Source of the DNA: an uncultured Acidimicrobiales bacterium
GTDB lineage: Bacteria; Actinomycetota; Acidimicrobiia; Acidimicrobiales; UBA10347
Length of the DNA stretch: 23,780 bases
Assembly: GCA_937942965.1 (NCBI GenBank)
Contig: CALDGN010000440.1
Coordinates: forward strand, 1 to 23,780
Reading direction: 5' to 3'
The notes under the pieces were generated by a model. It was given only the letters and a program-made list of their open reading frames with translations. It searched no databases and was not told where the DNA came from. The translations under genes and the position numbers were made by a program. This document shows positions 1 to 6,688 of the stretch, in pieces. Numbering within the stretch: position 1 is the first letter of the stretch; every line of letters starts with the position of its first letter.

Positions 1-322
1 CCATCAGTGGCTTACTTACGCCGAGGGTGAACTCAACTGGCGTTCTGACAAGTTCCTCATTGGCCCACGTGCGCCATGGGATCAGACCCAGGGCATTCTC
101 GAATGGGCTCTGCCCTTCACGCTGACCTACACCACGGTCAAGGACCTCATCGCAGTTCTTATCTACGGCGTTGGCCTCGTTGCCAACGTGGCGATGTTCG
201 TCATGTGGCAAAAGCGTGGCGACACGGTCGCTGCACCTGAGATCGAATCGTCGAGCCGCTACGGCCGTCCACTCGTCAAGGCCAAGAGCGATGCCACCGC
301 CAAGGTTGGAGCCAACGCCTAA
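1..322 (+). CDS. C-terminal end of an unidentified single-span membrane protein (partial)
   Basis: The reading frame is open from base 2 to a TAA at 320-322 and gives about 106 residues; the start lies outside the window. It shows a polar stretch rich in Trp and charged residues, one clear hydrophobic span (around DLIAVLIYGVGLVANVAMFV) and a basic tail of about 35 residues beginning WQKRGD. By the positive-inside rule the tail is cytoplasmic and the preceding part is outside or continues into earlier helices. I see no heme, Fe-S or nucleotide motif and do not recognise the family. Its stop overlaps the ferredoxin start by one base (TAATG), so the two are probably translationally coupled and it likely belongs to the same electron-transfer cluster. 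It could be an anchor or accessory subunit of the bc complex; that is inference from position only. Confidence 0.6.
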   Translation, partial: HQWLTYAEGELNWRSDKFLIGPRAPWDQTQGILEWALPFTLTYTTVKDLIAVLIYGVGLVANVAMFVMWQKRGDTVAAPEIESSSRYGRPLVKAKSDATAKVGANA

Positions 323-738
323 TGGGAGTTCTTGACGCCAACCCGCCGCTTCCCGAGTTCCGCGCTGACTATGTGCTGCAGGAAGTCGACGCCGCGTGGC
401 TGAACCAAGCCGTCAAGCCCAAGCAGTTCATTCACATCGACCAAAGTGAATGCATCACGTGCGAAGGATGCGTCGACATCTGCCCGTGGAAGTGCATCCA
501 CATGGTCACCCCCGATGCCATCGAAGACGCCATCGGCACCGAACAGCCCGGCGAAGATCCAAACGATCACGTGATCTTCACCATTGACGACGACGTCTGC
601 ACCCGTTGCGCCCTCTGCGTCGATCGTTGCCCCACCGGTGTGATCATCCTCGGCAAGCTGGGCGATCCAGCCGCCTCGGGTGACAAGCACCAGCGGACGA
701 ATACGCACGGCTACGGCTACGGCATGCGCCTCGGCTGA
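322..738 (+). CDS. 8Fe ferredoxin (2x[4Fe-4S]) of the bc-complex cluster
   Basis: A 138-residue soluble protein with two complete CxxCxxCxxxCP motifs: Cys44/47/50/54 and Cys93/96/99/103, each predicted to bind a [4Fe-4S] cluster. There is one extra Cys at 58. No signal peptide or membrane span is visible, so it should be cytoplasmic. The ~38 residues between the two motifs form a longer loop than in minimal clostridial ferredoxins, and a ~40-residue N-terminal extension precedes the first motif. The ATG overlaps the preceding stop (TAATG), and the cytochrome b gene follows after 68 bases. Known bc1 and b6f operons do not normally include a ferredoxin, so this may be an electron donor or acceptor for the membrane complex, or a subunit of it. 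The cluster-binding assignment is firm; the partner is inferred. Confidence 0.9.
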   Translation: MGVLDANPPLPEFRADYVLQEVDAAWLNQAVKPKQFIHIDQSECITCEGCVDICPWKCIHMVTPDAIEDAIGTEQPGEDPNDHVIFTIDDDVCTRCALCVDRCPTGVIILGKLGDPAASGDKHQRTNTHGYGYGMRLG

Positions 739-792
739 GTCACTGCAACCATCAGAACACCAGACAGCACCATCACCACATCCACACGTAAC

Positions 793-797
793 AGGAG
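793..797 (+). promoter_or_regulatory. Ribosome binding site for cytochrome b
   Basis: AGGAG lies 9 bases before the GTG at 807. It supports GTG 807 as the start of the cytochrome b gene; the reading frame has no ATG at the N-terminus. Confidence 0.75.
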
Positions 798-806
798 ACC
801 AAGCGA

Positions 807-1586
807 GTGGCACCAAAACCGCCATCAGCAGATCAGGTGAAGCAAGCCGTCGCCGACCTGACGGACAAGACCCAGAGTTCCCAAGCATGGAACTCGATCT
901 TCCGTCCAGGCTCGATCTTCCGCAAGGGCTACAACGACAGCCCGCGTAACCGCAGCTACGTCATCATGAACTCGGTGCTGTACCACCTGCACCCGGTCAA
1001 GGTGAAGCGTCACGCCGTCAAGGTCAGCTACACGCTGTGCCTTGGTGGCCTCAGCTTCTTCCTATTCATCTTGTTGACCGTGACGGGCATCTTCTTGATG
1101 TTCTTCTACCGTCCAACCGCCGCTGCGGCCTATGCCGACATGGAAACGCTGCGTTCAGCAGTGACCTTCGGTCTTCTGGTCAGAAATATGCACAGATGGG
1201 GCGCTCACCTGATGGTGTTGTCCGTGTTCTTGCATATGGCCCGCGTCTTCTACCACGGTGCCTACAAGGCCCCTCGAGAGTTCAACTGGGTGATCGGCGT
1301 GATTCTGCTCACGCTCACCCTGCTGCTGTCCTTCACCGGCTATCTGTTGCCGTGGGATCAGCTCGCACTCTGGGCGGTGACCGTGGGAACAAACATGATG
1401 GGCTTCACGCCTGTCTTTGGTGACAACGTCAGATTCGTGCTGCTCGGCGGCGTCGAAATCGGTAACGACACGTTGTTGCGTTGGTACGTATTGCACGTCC
1501 TCATGCTCCCGTTTGTCACGGTGATCATGATGGCGATCCACTTCTGGCGTGTCCGCAAGGACGGCGGCATCTCCGGTCCGCTCTAA
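807..1586 (+). CDS. qcrB: Cytochrome b6-like subunit of bc complex (N-terminal half of cytochrome b)
   Basis: A 259-residue membrane protein starting at GTG. It ends in GISGPL, just where cytochrome b6 (PetB) and Bacillus QcrB end, so cytochrome b is split as in cyanobacteria and Firmicutes rather than fused as in mitochondria or typical Actinobacteria. Four heme-ligand histidines are visible: His129 and His143 (14 apart) and His230 and His245 (15 apart). The 15-residue spacing of the second pair is the b6f/Firmicutes signature. Cys78 in a CLGG motif aligns with the Cys that covalently holds heme ci in PetB and Bacillus QcrB. Also conserved are FYRPT, NMHRWGAH, YKAPREFNWV and GYLLPWDQ. The role is quinol oxidation and transmembrane electron transfer through hemes bL and bH. 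Compared with PetB there is an N-terminal extension of about 40 residues. Confidence 0.95.
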   Translation: MAPKPPSADQVKQAVADLTDKTQSSQAWNSIFRPGSIFRKGYNDSPRNRSYVIMNSVLYHLHPVKVKRHAVKVSYTLCLGGLSFFLFILLTVTGIFLMFFYRPTAAAAYADMETLRSAVTFGLLVRNMHRWGAHLMVLSVFLHMARVFYHGAYKAPREFNWVIGVILLTLTLLLSFTGYLLPWDQLALWAVTVGTNMMGFTPVFGDNVRFVLLGGVEIGNDTLLRWYVLHVLMLPFVTVIMMAIHFWRVRKDGGISGPL

Positions 1587-1603
1587 GGAAGGGTTGAAGA
1601 CAC

Positions 1604-2392
1604 ATGACTGAAATCCCCGAGCATCTACTCAAGCGAGCCCAAGAGGCTCGTGATCGTGCCGCCGCTTCGGCACCGGCCGACGATGCACCTGCTGCCGCCG
1701 CTGGTGGCGCCGCGGAGCAAACCCCAGAACAGGCCGCAGCCGCGTCCAAAATTCCCCAGCACCTCCTCGATCGCGCCAAAGCGGCCCGTGACAAGAGCGC
1801 TGGCACCGCGGTCGAAGCTGCCGTTCCTGCCGCAGCAGCAGCTGCCGCAGGCGGCGCCGTTGCCACCGCTGCACCACCTCAGCCCACGGGCCCTGGTGGA
1901 CACACCCAGCGCTTGCTCACCGTCGTTAAGTCGGGTTCGATCCAAGACGTCAAGGCCACCCCGGTCGACAAGGTCCACGTCTGGCCTCACCTGCTCGTCG
2001 TCGAGTTCGTTGCCGCACTCGCCGTCACCGCATTCACGCTGATCTTCTCGATCTTCGTCAACGCTCCACTCCTCGAACTGGCTGACTTCAACGCCACGCC
2101 GAACCCATCGAAGGCACCGTGGTACTTCCTCGGCCTTCAGGAACTCCTCACGATGTTCCACCCGATGGTTGCCGGTGTGACGCTGCCCGGCTTCGCCCTG
2201 ATCCTGCTGATCCTGGCGCCCTACATCGACAAGAACCCGTCGAACAAGCCCGAAAAGCGCAAGTTCGCCATCTCGATCATGACCGTGCACCTCATGTTCT
2301 GGGCCGTGCTCACCATGATCGGCTCGTTCTTCCGTGGACCAGGCTTCAACTTCGTCTTCCCTTGGGAAGCCGGCCTGTTCTTCGAGCTCTGA
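1604..2392 (+). CDS. Subunit IV-like C-terminal half of cytochrome b, with repeated N-terminal extension
   Basis: 262 residues. Residues ~125-262 correspond to the C-terminal part of cytochrome b (PetD-like): helices near 129-152, 189-208 and 223-243, and the Qo-site tetrad as APWY (171-174) inside the segment PSKAPWYFLGLQE. The canonical PEWY glutamate is therefore replaced by proline. The first ~120 residues are unusual: two copies of a basic amphipathic motif, IPEHLLKRAQEARDRAA at 4-20 and IPQHLLDRAKAARDKSA at 50-66, joined and followed by Ala/Pro-rich linkers that look disordered. This part is not needed in PetD and should be cytoplasmic. A GGAAGG ribosome site precedes the ATG. With the upstream cytochrome b it forms the quinol-oxidising core. 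The family call is firm; the role of the extension is unknown. Confidence 0.92.
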   Translation: MTEIPEHLLKRAQEARDRAAASAPADDAPAAAAGGAAEQTPEQAAAASKIPQHLLDRAKAARDKSAGTAVEAAVPAAAAAAAGGAVATAAPPQPTGPGGHTQRLLTVVKSGSIQDVKATPVDKVHVWPHLLVVEFVAALAVTAFTLIFSIFVNAPLLELADFNATPNPSKAPWYFLGLQELLTMFHPMVAGVTLPGFALILLILAPYIDKNPSNKPEKRKFAISIMTVHLMFWAVLTMIGSFFRGPGFNFVFPWEAGLFFEL

Positions 2393-2412
2393 TGCTCGCA
2401 ACCTCTCGCCTC

Positions 2413-2441
2413 TGCCAAGTGGCAACCCCGTCCTTCGGGAC
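2413..2441 (+). other. Two small hairpins between subunit IV and Rieske genes
   Basis: The 93-base gap holds TGCCA/TGGCA (2413-2417 with 2420-2424) and a GTCC-TTCG-GGAC hairpin (2430-2433 with 2438-2441), the latter a stable C(UUCG)G tetraloop in RNA. No U-tract follows, so a full terminator is unlikely; mRNA processing or stability is possible. Confidence 0.5.
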
Positions 2442-2485
2442 ACCGCCCGTATCCGTCTCCCCCCACCGACCCTGAAAGGCCAGCC

Positions 2486-3343
2486 ATGACCATCGCACTG
2501 ATCGTCATCATCGCCCTCGTGGTGCTTGCAGCACTCACTGTTGCTGCCACCTTGCGGGGTCGCGACGCAGATTCCGCGACCGGACGCCTCGAACGCGAGA
2601 CGCTGTCTCGTGACCGCGGCACCGTCACGATCACCGAAACCGACGTTGAACTGCCGACCGGCAAAGAAATCGAGCGCTCGGCCGTTGTGGCCCGCCGCGA
2701 AGGTTCCGCCGTCGTCAAGGCACAACCGAGCGAGATCACCGAATGGGTCGCTCCCGACGCAGAACAGGTCGGCGCCTCGCGCCGTGCGTTCCTGAACCGC
2801 TCGATCATCGGCAGCTTCGCCCTGGGCCTTGGTGGCTTCGGTGGCGGCGTGCTGGCGTTCCTCTGGCCCCCGTTCATCACCGGCTTCGGTGCAACGATCT
2901 CGGTCGGCAAGGTCTCTGACATCATCCAGTCGATCCGTGACGCCGGCGGCTTCTTGTACCGCCCTGACGGCCGCATGTGGATCACCGAGTACCCCGCTGG
3001 CGCTATTGAAAAGGCCCGCGGCGTCTACTCAGGTCCCGAGCTCGCCGGCATGGAAGCAGGCGTCATTGCCCTCTTCCAGAAGTGCCCGCACCTCGGTTGC
3101 CGAGTGCCCGAATGCCTCACCTCGCAGTGGTTCGAATGCCCCTGCCACGGCTCCAAGTACAACCGAGTCGGCGAAAAGCGTGGCGGCCCCGCTCCTCGTG
3201 GCATGGACCGCTTCGCCATGACGGTGAGCGACGGCGTCCTCTCGGTCAACACCGGCAACGTCATCCAAGGCCCCGCAATCGGCGTCAACACCACCGGCCA
3301 AGAGGCCGAAGGCCCGAACTGCATCGGCGAGGCCACCCACTGA
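2486..3343 (+). CDS. qcrA: Rieske [2Fe-2S] subunit of the bc complex
   Basis: 285 residues. The Rieske boxes are CPHLGC (Cys200, His202, Cys205) and CPCHGS (Cys218, Cys220, His221): two Cys and two His bind the [2Fe-2S] cluster, and Cys205/Cys220 would form the usual disulfide. The protein takes electrons from menaquinol at the Qo site and passes them to cytochrome c on the outer face. There are two predicted spans: residues 3-22 at the N-terminus, then ~80 polar residues, then a span at ~107-130 preceded by the twin-arginine motif SRRAFLNRS (98-106). This layout suggests an N-out first helix, a cytoplasmic linker and Tat-dependent export of the folded Rieske domain. Typical actinobacterial QcrA has three helices, so this is a shorter variant. 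Start chosen at ATG 2486 with AAAGG upstream. Confidence 0.95.
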   Translation: MTIALIVIIALVVLAALTVAATLRGRDADSATGRLERETLSRDRGTVTITETDVELPTGKEIERSAVVARREGSAVVKAQPSEITEWVAPDAEQVGASRRAFLNRSIIGSFALGLGGFGGGVLAFLWPPFITGFGATISVGKVSDIIQSIRDAGGFLYRPDGRMWITEYPAGAIEKARGVYSGPELAGMEAGVIALFQKCPHLGCRVPECLTSQWFECPCHGSKYNRVGEKRGGPAPRGMDRFAMTVSDGVLSVNTGNVIQGPAIGVNTTGQEAEGPNCIGEATH

Positions 3344-3349
3344 TCACCC

Positions 3350-3377
3350 GTGACCTGGGGAACGTCTCACAGGTCAC
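3350..3377 (+). other. Hairpin between Rieske and cytochrome c genes
   Basis: GTGACCTG (3350-3357) pairs perfectly with CAGGTCAC (3370-3377), giving an 8-bp stem with a 12-base loop, just after the Rieske stop. The following bases are not a clean T-tract (CTTTCAATC appears further on), so it may be a weak attenuator or mRNA-stabilising structure rather than a strong terminator. Confidence 0.5.
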
Positions 3378-3435
3378 ACATCTACACCACCTTTCAATCG
3401 CTGCACCGATACTGAGGAAGTACCACTAACCGCCC

Positions 3436-4773
3436 ATGGAAACCGCAACGCTGATTGCTGCGAACACGCAGCGCCAGATCGGTTACGTGATTGTCGGGAT
3501 CGTTCTGATCGCGATGGCCACGTACTGGCTGTTCAACTGGATCGAGGGCCGCAACGAAGCTGGCTCCGAGATCGAGCTGGCTGCCAACCGCAAGCCCCAC
3601 ATGTCCGATGAGGAGATGGAGACCAAGCGCCTCGATCTTTCCCTCACCTCGGGCCTGGTCACCCTCACCATCATCGCGATCGCCCTGCCGCTCTACTGGC
3701 TGGGTGAACCAGGCCGCCACAGCGGCCTGGTCGAGTTCACCGATGATCAGTTCGTCCGCCAGGGCGAAGAGATCTACGCCGAGAACTGCGCGCAGTGCCA
3801 CGGTTCGGCGAACGGCGACGGCGGCCTTGCTGCCGACTTCTCGCTCGTCGACGGCAGCGGCGTCTACGTCGAGCAGGTCCAATGGCAAGCCCCATCGCTG
3901 GCTGCTGTCCTCGACCGCTACAGCTACGACGAGTTCAAGTACATCCTGAACTACGGCCGCCAGAACTCGCCCATGCCTGCATGGGGCGGTCCCGGCGGCG
4001 GTCCAATGACCGACCAACAGCTCGACAAGGTCATTGCCTACATCGCCCACGAACAGAAGAGCTCAGAAGAGATCGCCAAGGGTGTTCTCGATGGCTTGAA
4101 TGGCGCCGCGCTGGCCAAGGCCCGTGGCGACAACTACGACCTCTACACCCGCCAGCTACAGCTCGAAGCTGAGCTCAGCGAGGTCCAGCACGACATCGAC
4201 GACGCTCCTGAGGGCGCCGACACGTCGGCGCTCGAAGCGGCCAAGACAGCCATCTTGGATGAGCACGGTCCCATCGTGGACGAACTCGCCGCTCTGGCCG
4301 ACGAGATCCTCGTTATGAGTGAGTCCGACTCGGTCGTGCTCGGTGAGCTGTTGTTCAACAACCCCGCTGCGGCTGGTGCCTACGGTTGCGCCCGCTGCCA
4401 CAGCGCAGGTTGGAGCTACAACGCCAACGCATTCCCCGAGAACCCGCTGCTTCCGCAGATCGAAAACGGCTCTGGTGGCTTTGGCCCGGGCCTCATCGGG
4501 GTTGCTGACCAGTTCGAGACCGCCGCCTCGATGGAAGGCTTCATCGTGACCGGCACCAAGGACGGCGTTGCGTACGGCAGGTTCGGCCAAGGTGACGGCG
4601 GTGGCCAGATGCCTGGCTTCGGCGCCTGCTGGGCCGAAGACAATCCGCTCGACTTCCCTCGCATCCAGGGTGACCGCATCGCCGGTCACTGCGAAGGCCG
4701 CTCTGGCATCTTGACCACGGACCAGATCGCCGCAATCGTCGCCTACGAGCGTTCGCTCGGTGGGGAGGGCTGA
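3436..4773 (+). CDS. Membrane-anchored diheme cytochrome c of the bc complex
   Basis: 445 residues. Two N-terminal spans (~16-34 and ~72-90) are followed by an extracytoplasmic part with two c-type heme sites: CAQCH (118-122) and CARCH (318-322). Likely axial methionines are Met180 in SPMPAWG and Met392 in QMPGFG. It would accept electrons from the Rieske protein and hand them to a terminal oxidase, the job of QcrC in Actinobacteria. Between the two heme domains is a charged, helix-prone stretch (~205-300, rich in Glu, Ala, Leu) absent from compact diheme QcrC. An in-frame TAA at 3427-3429 excludes an earlier start; the nearest purine-rich ribosome site (GAGGAAG, 3414-3420) is unusually far, 15 bases, from the ATG. 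The stop is 3 bases before the next gene. Confidence 0.92.
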   Translation: METATLIAANTQRQIGYVIVGIVLIAMATYWLFNWIEGRNEAGSEIELAANRKPHMSDEEMETKRLDLSLTSGLVTLTIIAIALPLYWLGEPGRHSGLVEFTDDQFVRQGEEIYAENCAQCHGSANGDGGLAADFSLVDGSGVYVEQVQWQAPSLAAVLDRYSYDEFKYILNYGRQNSPMPAWGGPGGGPMTDQQLDKVIAYIAHEQKSSEEIAKGVLDGLNGAALAKARGDNYDLYTRQLQLEAELSEVQHDIDDAPEGADTSALEAAKTAILDEHGPIVDELAALADEILVMSESDSVVLGELLFNNPAAAGAYGCARCHSAGWSYNANAFPENPLLPQIENGSGGFGPGLIGVADQFETAASMEGFIVTGTKDGVAYGRFGQGDGGGQMPGFGACWAEDNPLDFPRIQGDRIAGHCEGRSGILTTDQIAAIVAYERSLGGEG

Positions 4774-4776
4774 CAC

Positions 4777-6105
4777 ATGCTTGCAATGGTTCAACTCATC
4801 GGTGGTATCAGCTGGGAGCCCGAGATTCGCGGCCTCCTCACGGTCGTTCTCGCCTTCGCAATTCTGGGCGGCTCGGTTTGGCTGATGCTCGTCACCAACA
4901 CCGGTACCCGACTCGGCTCGCTCATTGCGCTGGCCGGTTTCTGGGGCTGGATGTTCGTCATGGGCATCTTCTGGTGGATCTACGGCATTGGCTGGGTTGG
5001 TTCCAGCCCCGCCTGGGAAGTCCAAGACGTCTTCGCTGACGAAGCTGGCGCCGAAACCGCTGGTATCAGCGAGGCCTTCATCGGCAACGTTGGCGATCTG
5101 CCCGACACGAACTGCTTCGATGGCATCAACTCGTTCCCACCACCGAACGGCGTTGCCGCCGTCGTGGTCGACAGCGACACCGTTGCCCTGTGCACGCCTC
5201 GCGCGATCGAACTGCTCATGGCCTATCCCGGACCCGAGCGTGAGTTGGTCATCCGAGAGCTCCTCAACCCACAGAGCGAAGAATCGAAGATCGAGAACAT
5301 CGTTGCTGCCATGGGTGGCACCGTCGTCATGGACGACAGCGAGTTCCCGCCGAAGCCCGATGTATTGGCAACCCTCGAAGGTCTCTCGGGCGCGCAGCGC
5401 GACGAGATCTTCGATGCCATCGTCGACTTCCGCTACGACGAACTGGCCAACAACATCATCGTTGGCAACGAGGCGCTTGGTCCTGACGACCCGCGCTACT
5501 TGACCGATTCGACATCGCCGCTCACGCTGCAAGACCGCATCGATGTTGCGACCGAGACCCAGGACATCCGTATCGATGACCTCAGCCTTTCGGCGCTCAA
5601 GGGTGCAGCCCCGTTCGTGCTCGAGTGGGCCGAAGAAGAAGGCCTCGTCGAGTTCGATGGCTGGAACCTCCAGACCGCATCGCAGTCGGGTGAAGCCGCC
5701 GCAACCGCCGACGCTTTCCTGCGCGACGACCTGTTCCCTGAAGGAAACTTCGTCGTGCTCGACGCGTTCCAGCAGGGCGGCAAGGACAAGCGCACCGGCA
5801 CGGGCATGTGGGATCGCATCAGCCACAAGATCAGCTCGACCGTCCAGCTGACGCACCCGACGAACTACACCGTCGTCAACGTCCAGGGCACGCTCGAAAA
5901 GGAAGCCAACCCGGCACTGCCGCCTCCGGTTCCCGAAGCTGACCCTGATGCTCCGACCTACTCGGTCGTGATGACCCGCAACTTGGGCAACCTTCGCCTG
6001 ATCCCTGCGCTGTTCACGATCGCCTCGTTGGTGCTGTTCCTGCTGACCAGCTGGGTACTGCACATCCGAGACCTCAAGTTGCGCGAACAAGGACTCGACG
6101 TCTGA
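4777..6105 (+). CDS. Uncharacterised 442-residue three-span membrane protein linking the bc and nuo genes
   Basis: I do not recognise a family. Visible are two N-terminal spans (~17-39 and ~47-74, the second very Trp/Phe/Gly-rich: FWGWMFVMGIFWWIYGIGW), a ~330-residue polar, acidic middle domain, and one C-terminal span (~406-427) with a basic tail (HIRDLKLREQG). The positive-inside rule puts the middle domain outside the cell. Cys113 and Cys139 are there and could form a disulfide; there is no CxxCH, Rieske or 4Fe-4S motif. A good ribosome site (GGGGAGG) overlaps the end of the cytochrome c gene, 3 bases upstream, and nuoA starts 1 base after the stop. The position suggests an accessory or assembly subunit of the bc complex, or a bridge to complex I. 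Function is unknown. Confidence 0.85.
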   Translation: MLAMVQLIGGISWEPEIRGLLTVVLAFAILGGSVWLMLVTNTGTRLGSLIALAGFWGWMFVMGIFWWIYGIGWVGSSPAWEVQDVFADEAGAETAGISEAFIGNVGDLPDTNCFDGINSFPPPNGVAAVVVDSDTVALCTPRAIELLMAYPGPERELVIRELLNPQSEESKIENIVAAMGGTVVMDDSEFPPKPDVLATLEGLSGAQRDEIFDAIVDFRYDELANNIIVGNEALGPDDPRYLTDSTSPLTLQDRIDVATETQDIRIDDLSLSALKGAAPFVLEWAEEEGLVEFDGWNLQTASQSGEAAATADAFLRDDLFPEGNFVVLDAFQQGGKDKRTGTGMWDRISHKISSTVQLTHPTNYTVVNVQGTLEKEANPALPPPVPEADPDAPTYSVVMTRNLGNLRLIPALFTIASLVLFLLTSWVLHIRDLKLREQGLDV

Positions 6106-6106
6106 C

Positions 6107-6577
6107 ATGTTGGGCCAGTACCTACCGATCGTCGTTCTGCTTGCTCTCGGCGTCATCTTCGCCGGAGTCAGCCTGATCGCTTCGCGGTTGCTGGCACCCA
6201 ACCGGCCAACGCCGGCCAAGTCCGCGCCCTACGAGTGCGGCGTCAGCGGCTCCGAAACCCAGAACCCAGCCCGGTTCCCGGTCAAGTTCTTTCTCGTGGC
6301 GATGATCTTCATCGTCTTCGATATCGAGATCATCTTCTTGTACCCCTGGGCCATGGTGTTCCAGCAGTTGGGCGCCTTTGGCCTGATCGCGATGGGCATC
6401 TTCTCGTTCGCCGTCTTCGAGTCATTCGTGTACCTCATCGGTGCCGGCGCACTCGAGTGGGGCCCGATCAAGAAGATCGCTGCGACCCCGATGACGAACC
6501 CTGCCCGCACCACATCGTCCACCATTCGCCGAGTCGGTGATGACGGACGCGAGGTCGGCGAACGCACCGCAGCCTGA
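6107..6577 (+). CDS. nuoA: NADH-quinone oxidoreductase subunit A (first copy)
   Basis: 156 residues, three spans. The family signature is clear: PYECGV (Cys44), then RFPVKFFLVAMIFIVFDIEI and FLYPWA. NuoA (ND3) sits at the junction of the membrane and peripheral arms; its first loop, holding the conserved Cys, lines the quinone entry region. A ~35-residue polar C-terminal tail (after EWGPIKK) is longer than in short NuoA proteins. The start is 1 base after the stop of the upstream gene, so complex I genes are read through from the bc cluster. A second, different nuoA begins at 23572. Confidence 0.97.
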   Translation: MLGQYLPIVVLLALGVIFAGVSLIASRLLAPNRPTPAKSAPYECGVSGSETQNPARFPVKFFLVAMIFIVFDIEIIFLYPWAMVFQQLGAFGLIAMGIFSFAVFESFVYLIGAGALEWGPIKKIAATPMTNPARTTSSTIRRVGDDGREVGERTAA

Positions 6578-6651
6578 TGCCAGCGCGTTCTACGACCCGG
6601 CACTGTTTAGCTGGGTGTATGTCGGTTGCTGGGCCTTGCAGCCACAGAACC

Positions 6652-6665
6652 GGCAACGCGTTGCC
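6652..6665 (+). promoter_or_regulatory. 14-base perfect palindrome upstream of nuoB
   Basis: GGCAACGCGTTGCC lies in the 111-base nuoA-nuoB gap, 23 bases before the nuoB ATG. GTTGC at 6625-6629 could pair alternatively with GCAAC at 6653-6657. It may be an operator or an RNA hairpin; there is no proof of either. Confidence 0.4.
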
Positions 6666-6688
6666 CCCGACGGAGTAGAGAGAGAACC

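Noticed and set aside
4156..6219. Long minus-strand open frame (687 codons) opposite the cytochrome c and 442-residue genes
   Set aside because: It is the antisense shadow of G+C-rich coding sequence: no family motif, no ribosome site, and the plus-strand genes on this stretch are well supported.
6626..6688. Upstream ATG extension of nuoB
   Set aside because: The extra 21 residues are Arg/Pro-rich without similarity to NuoB, and a better ribosome site precedes ATG 6689.
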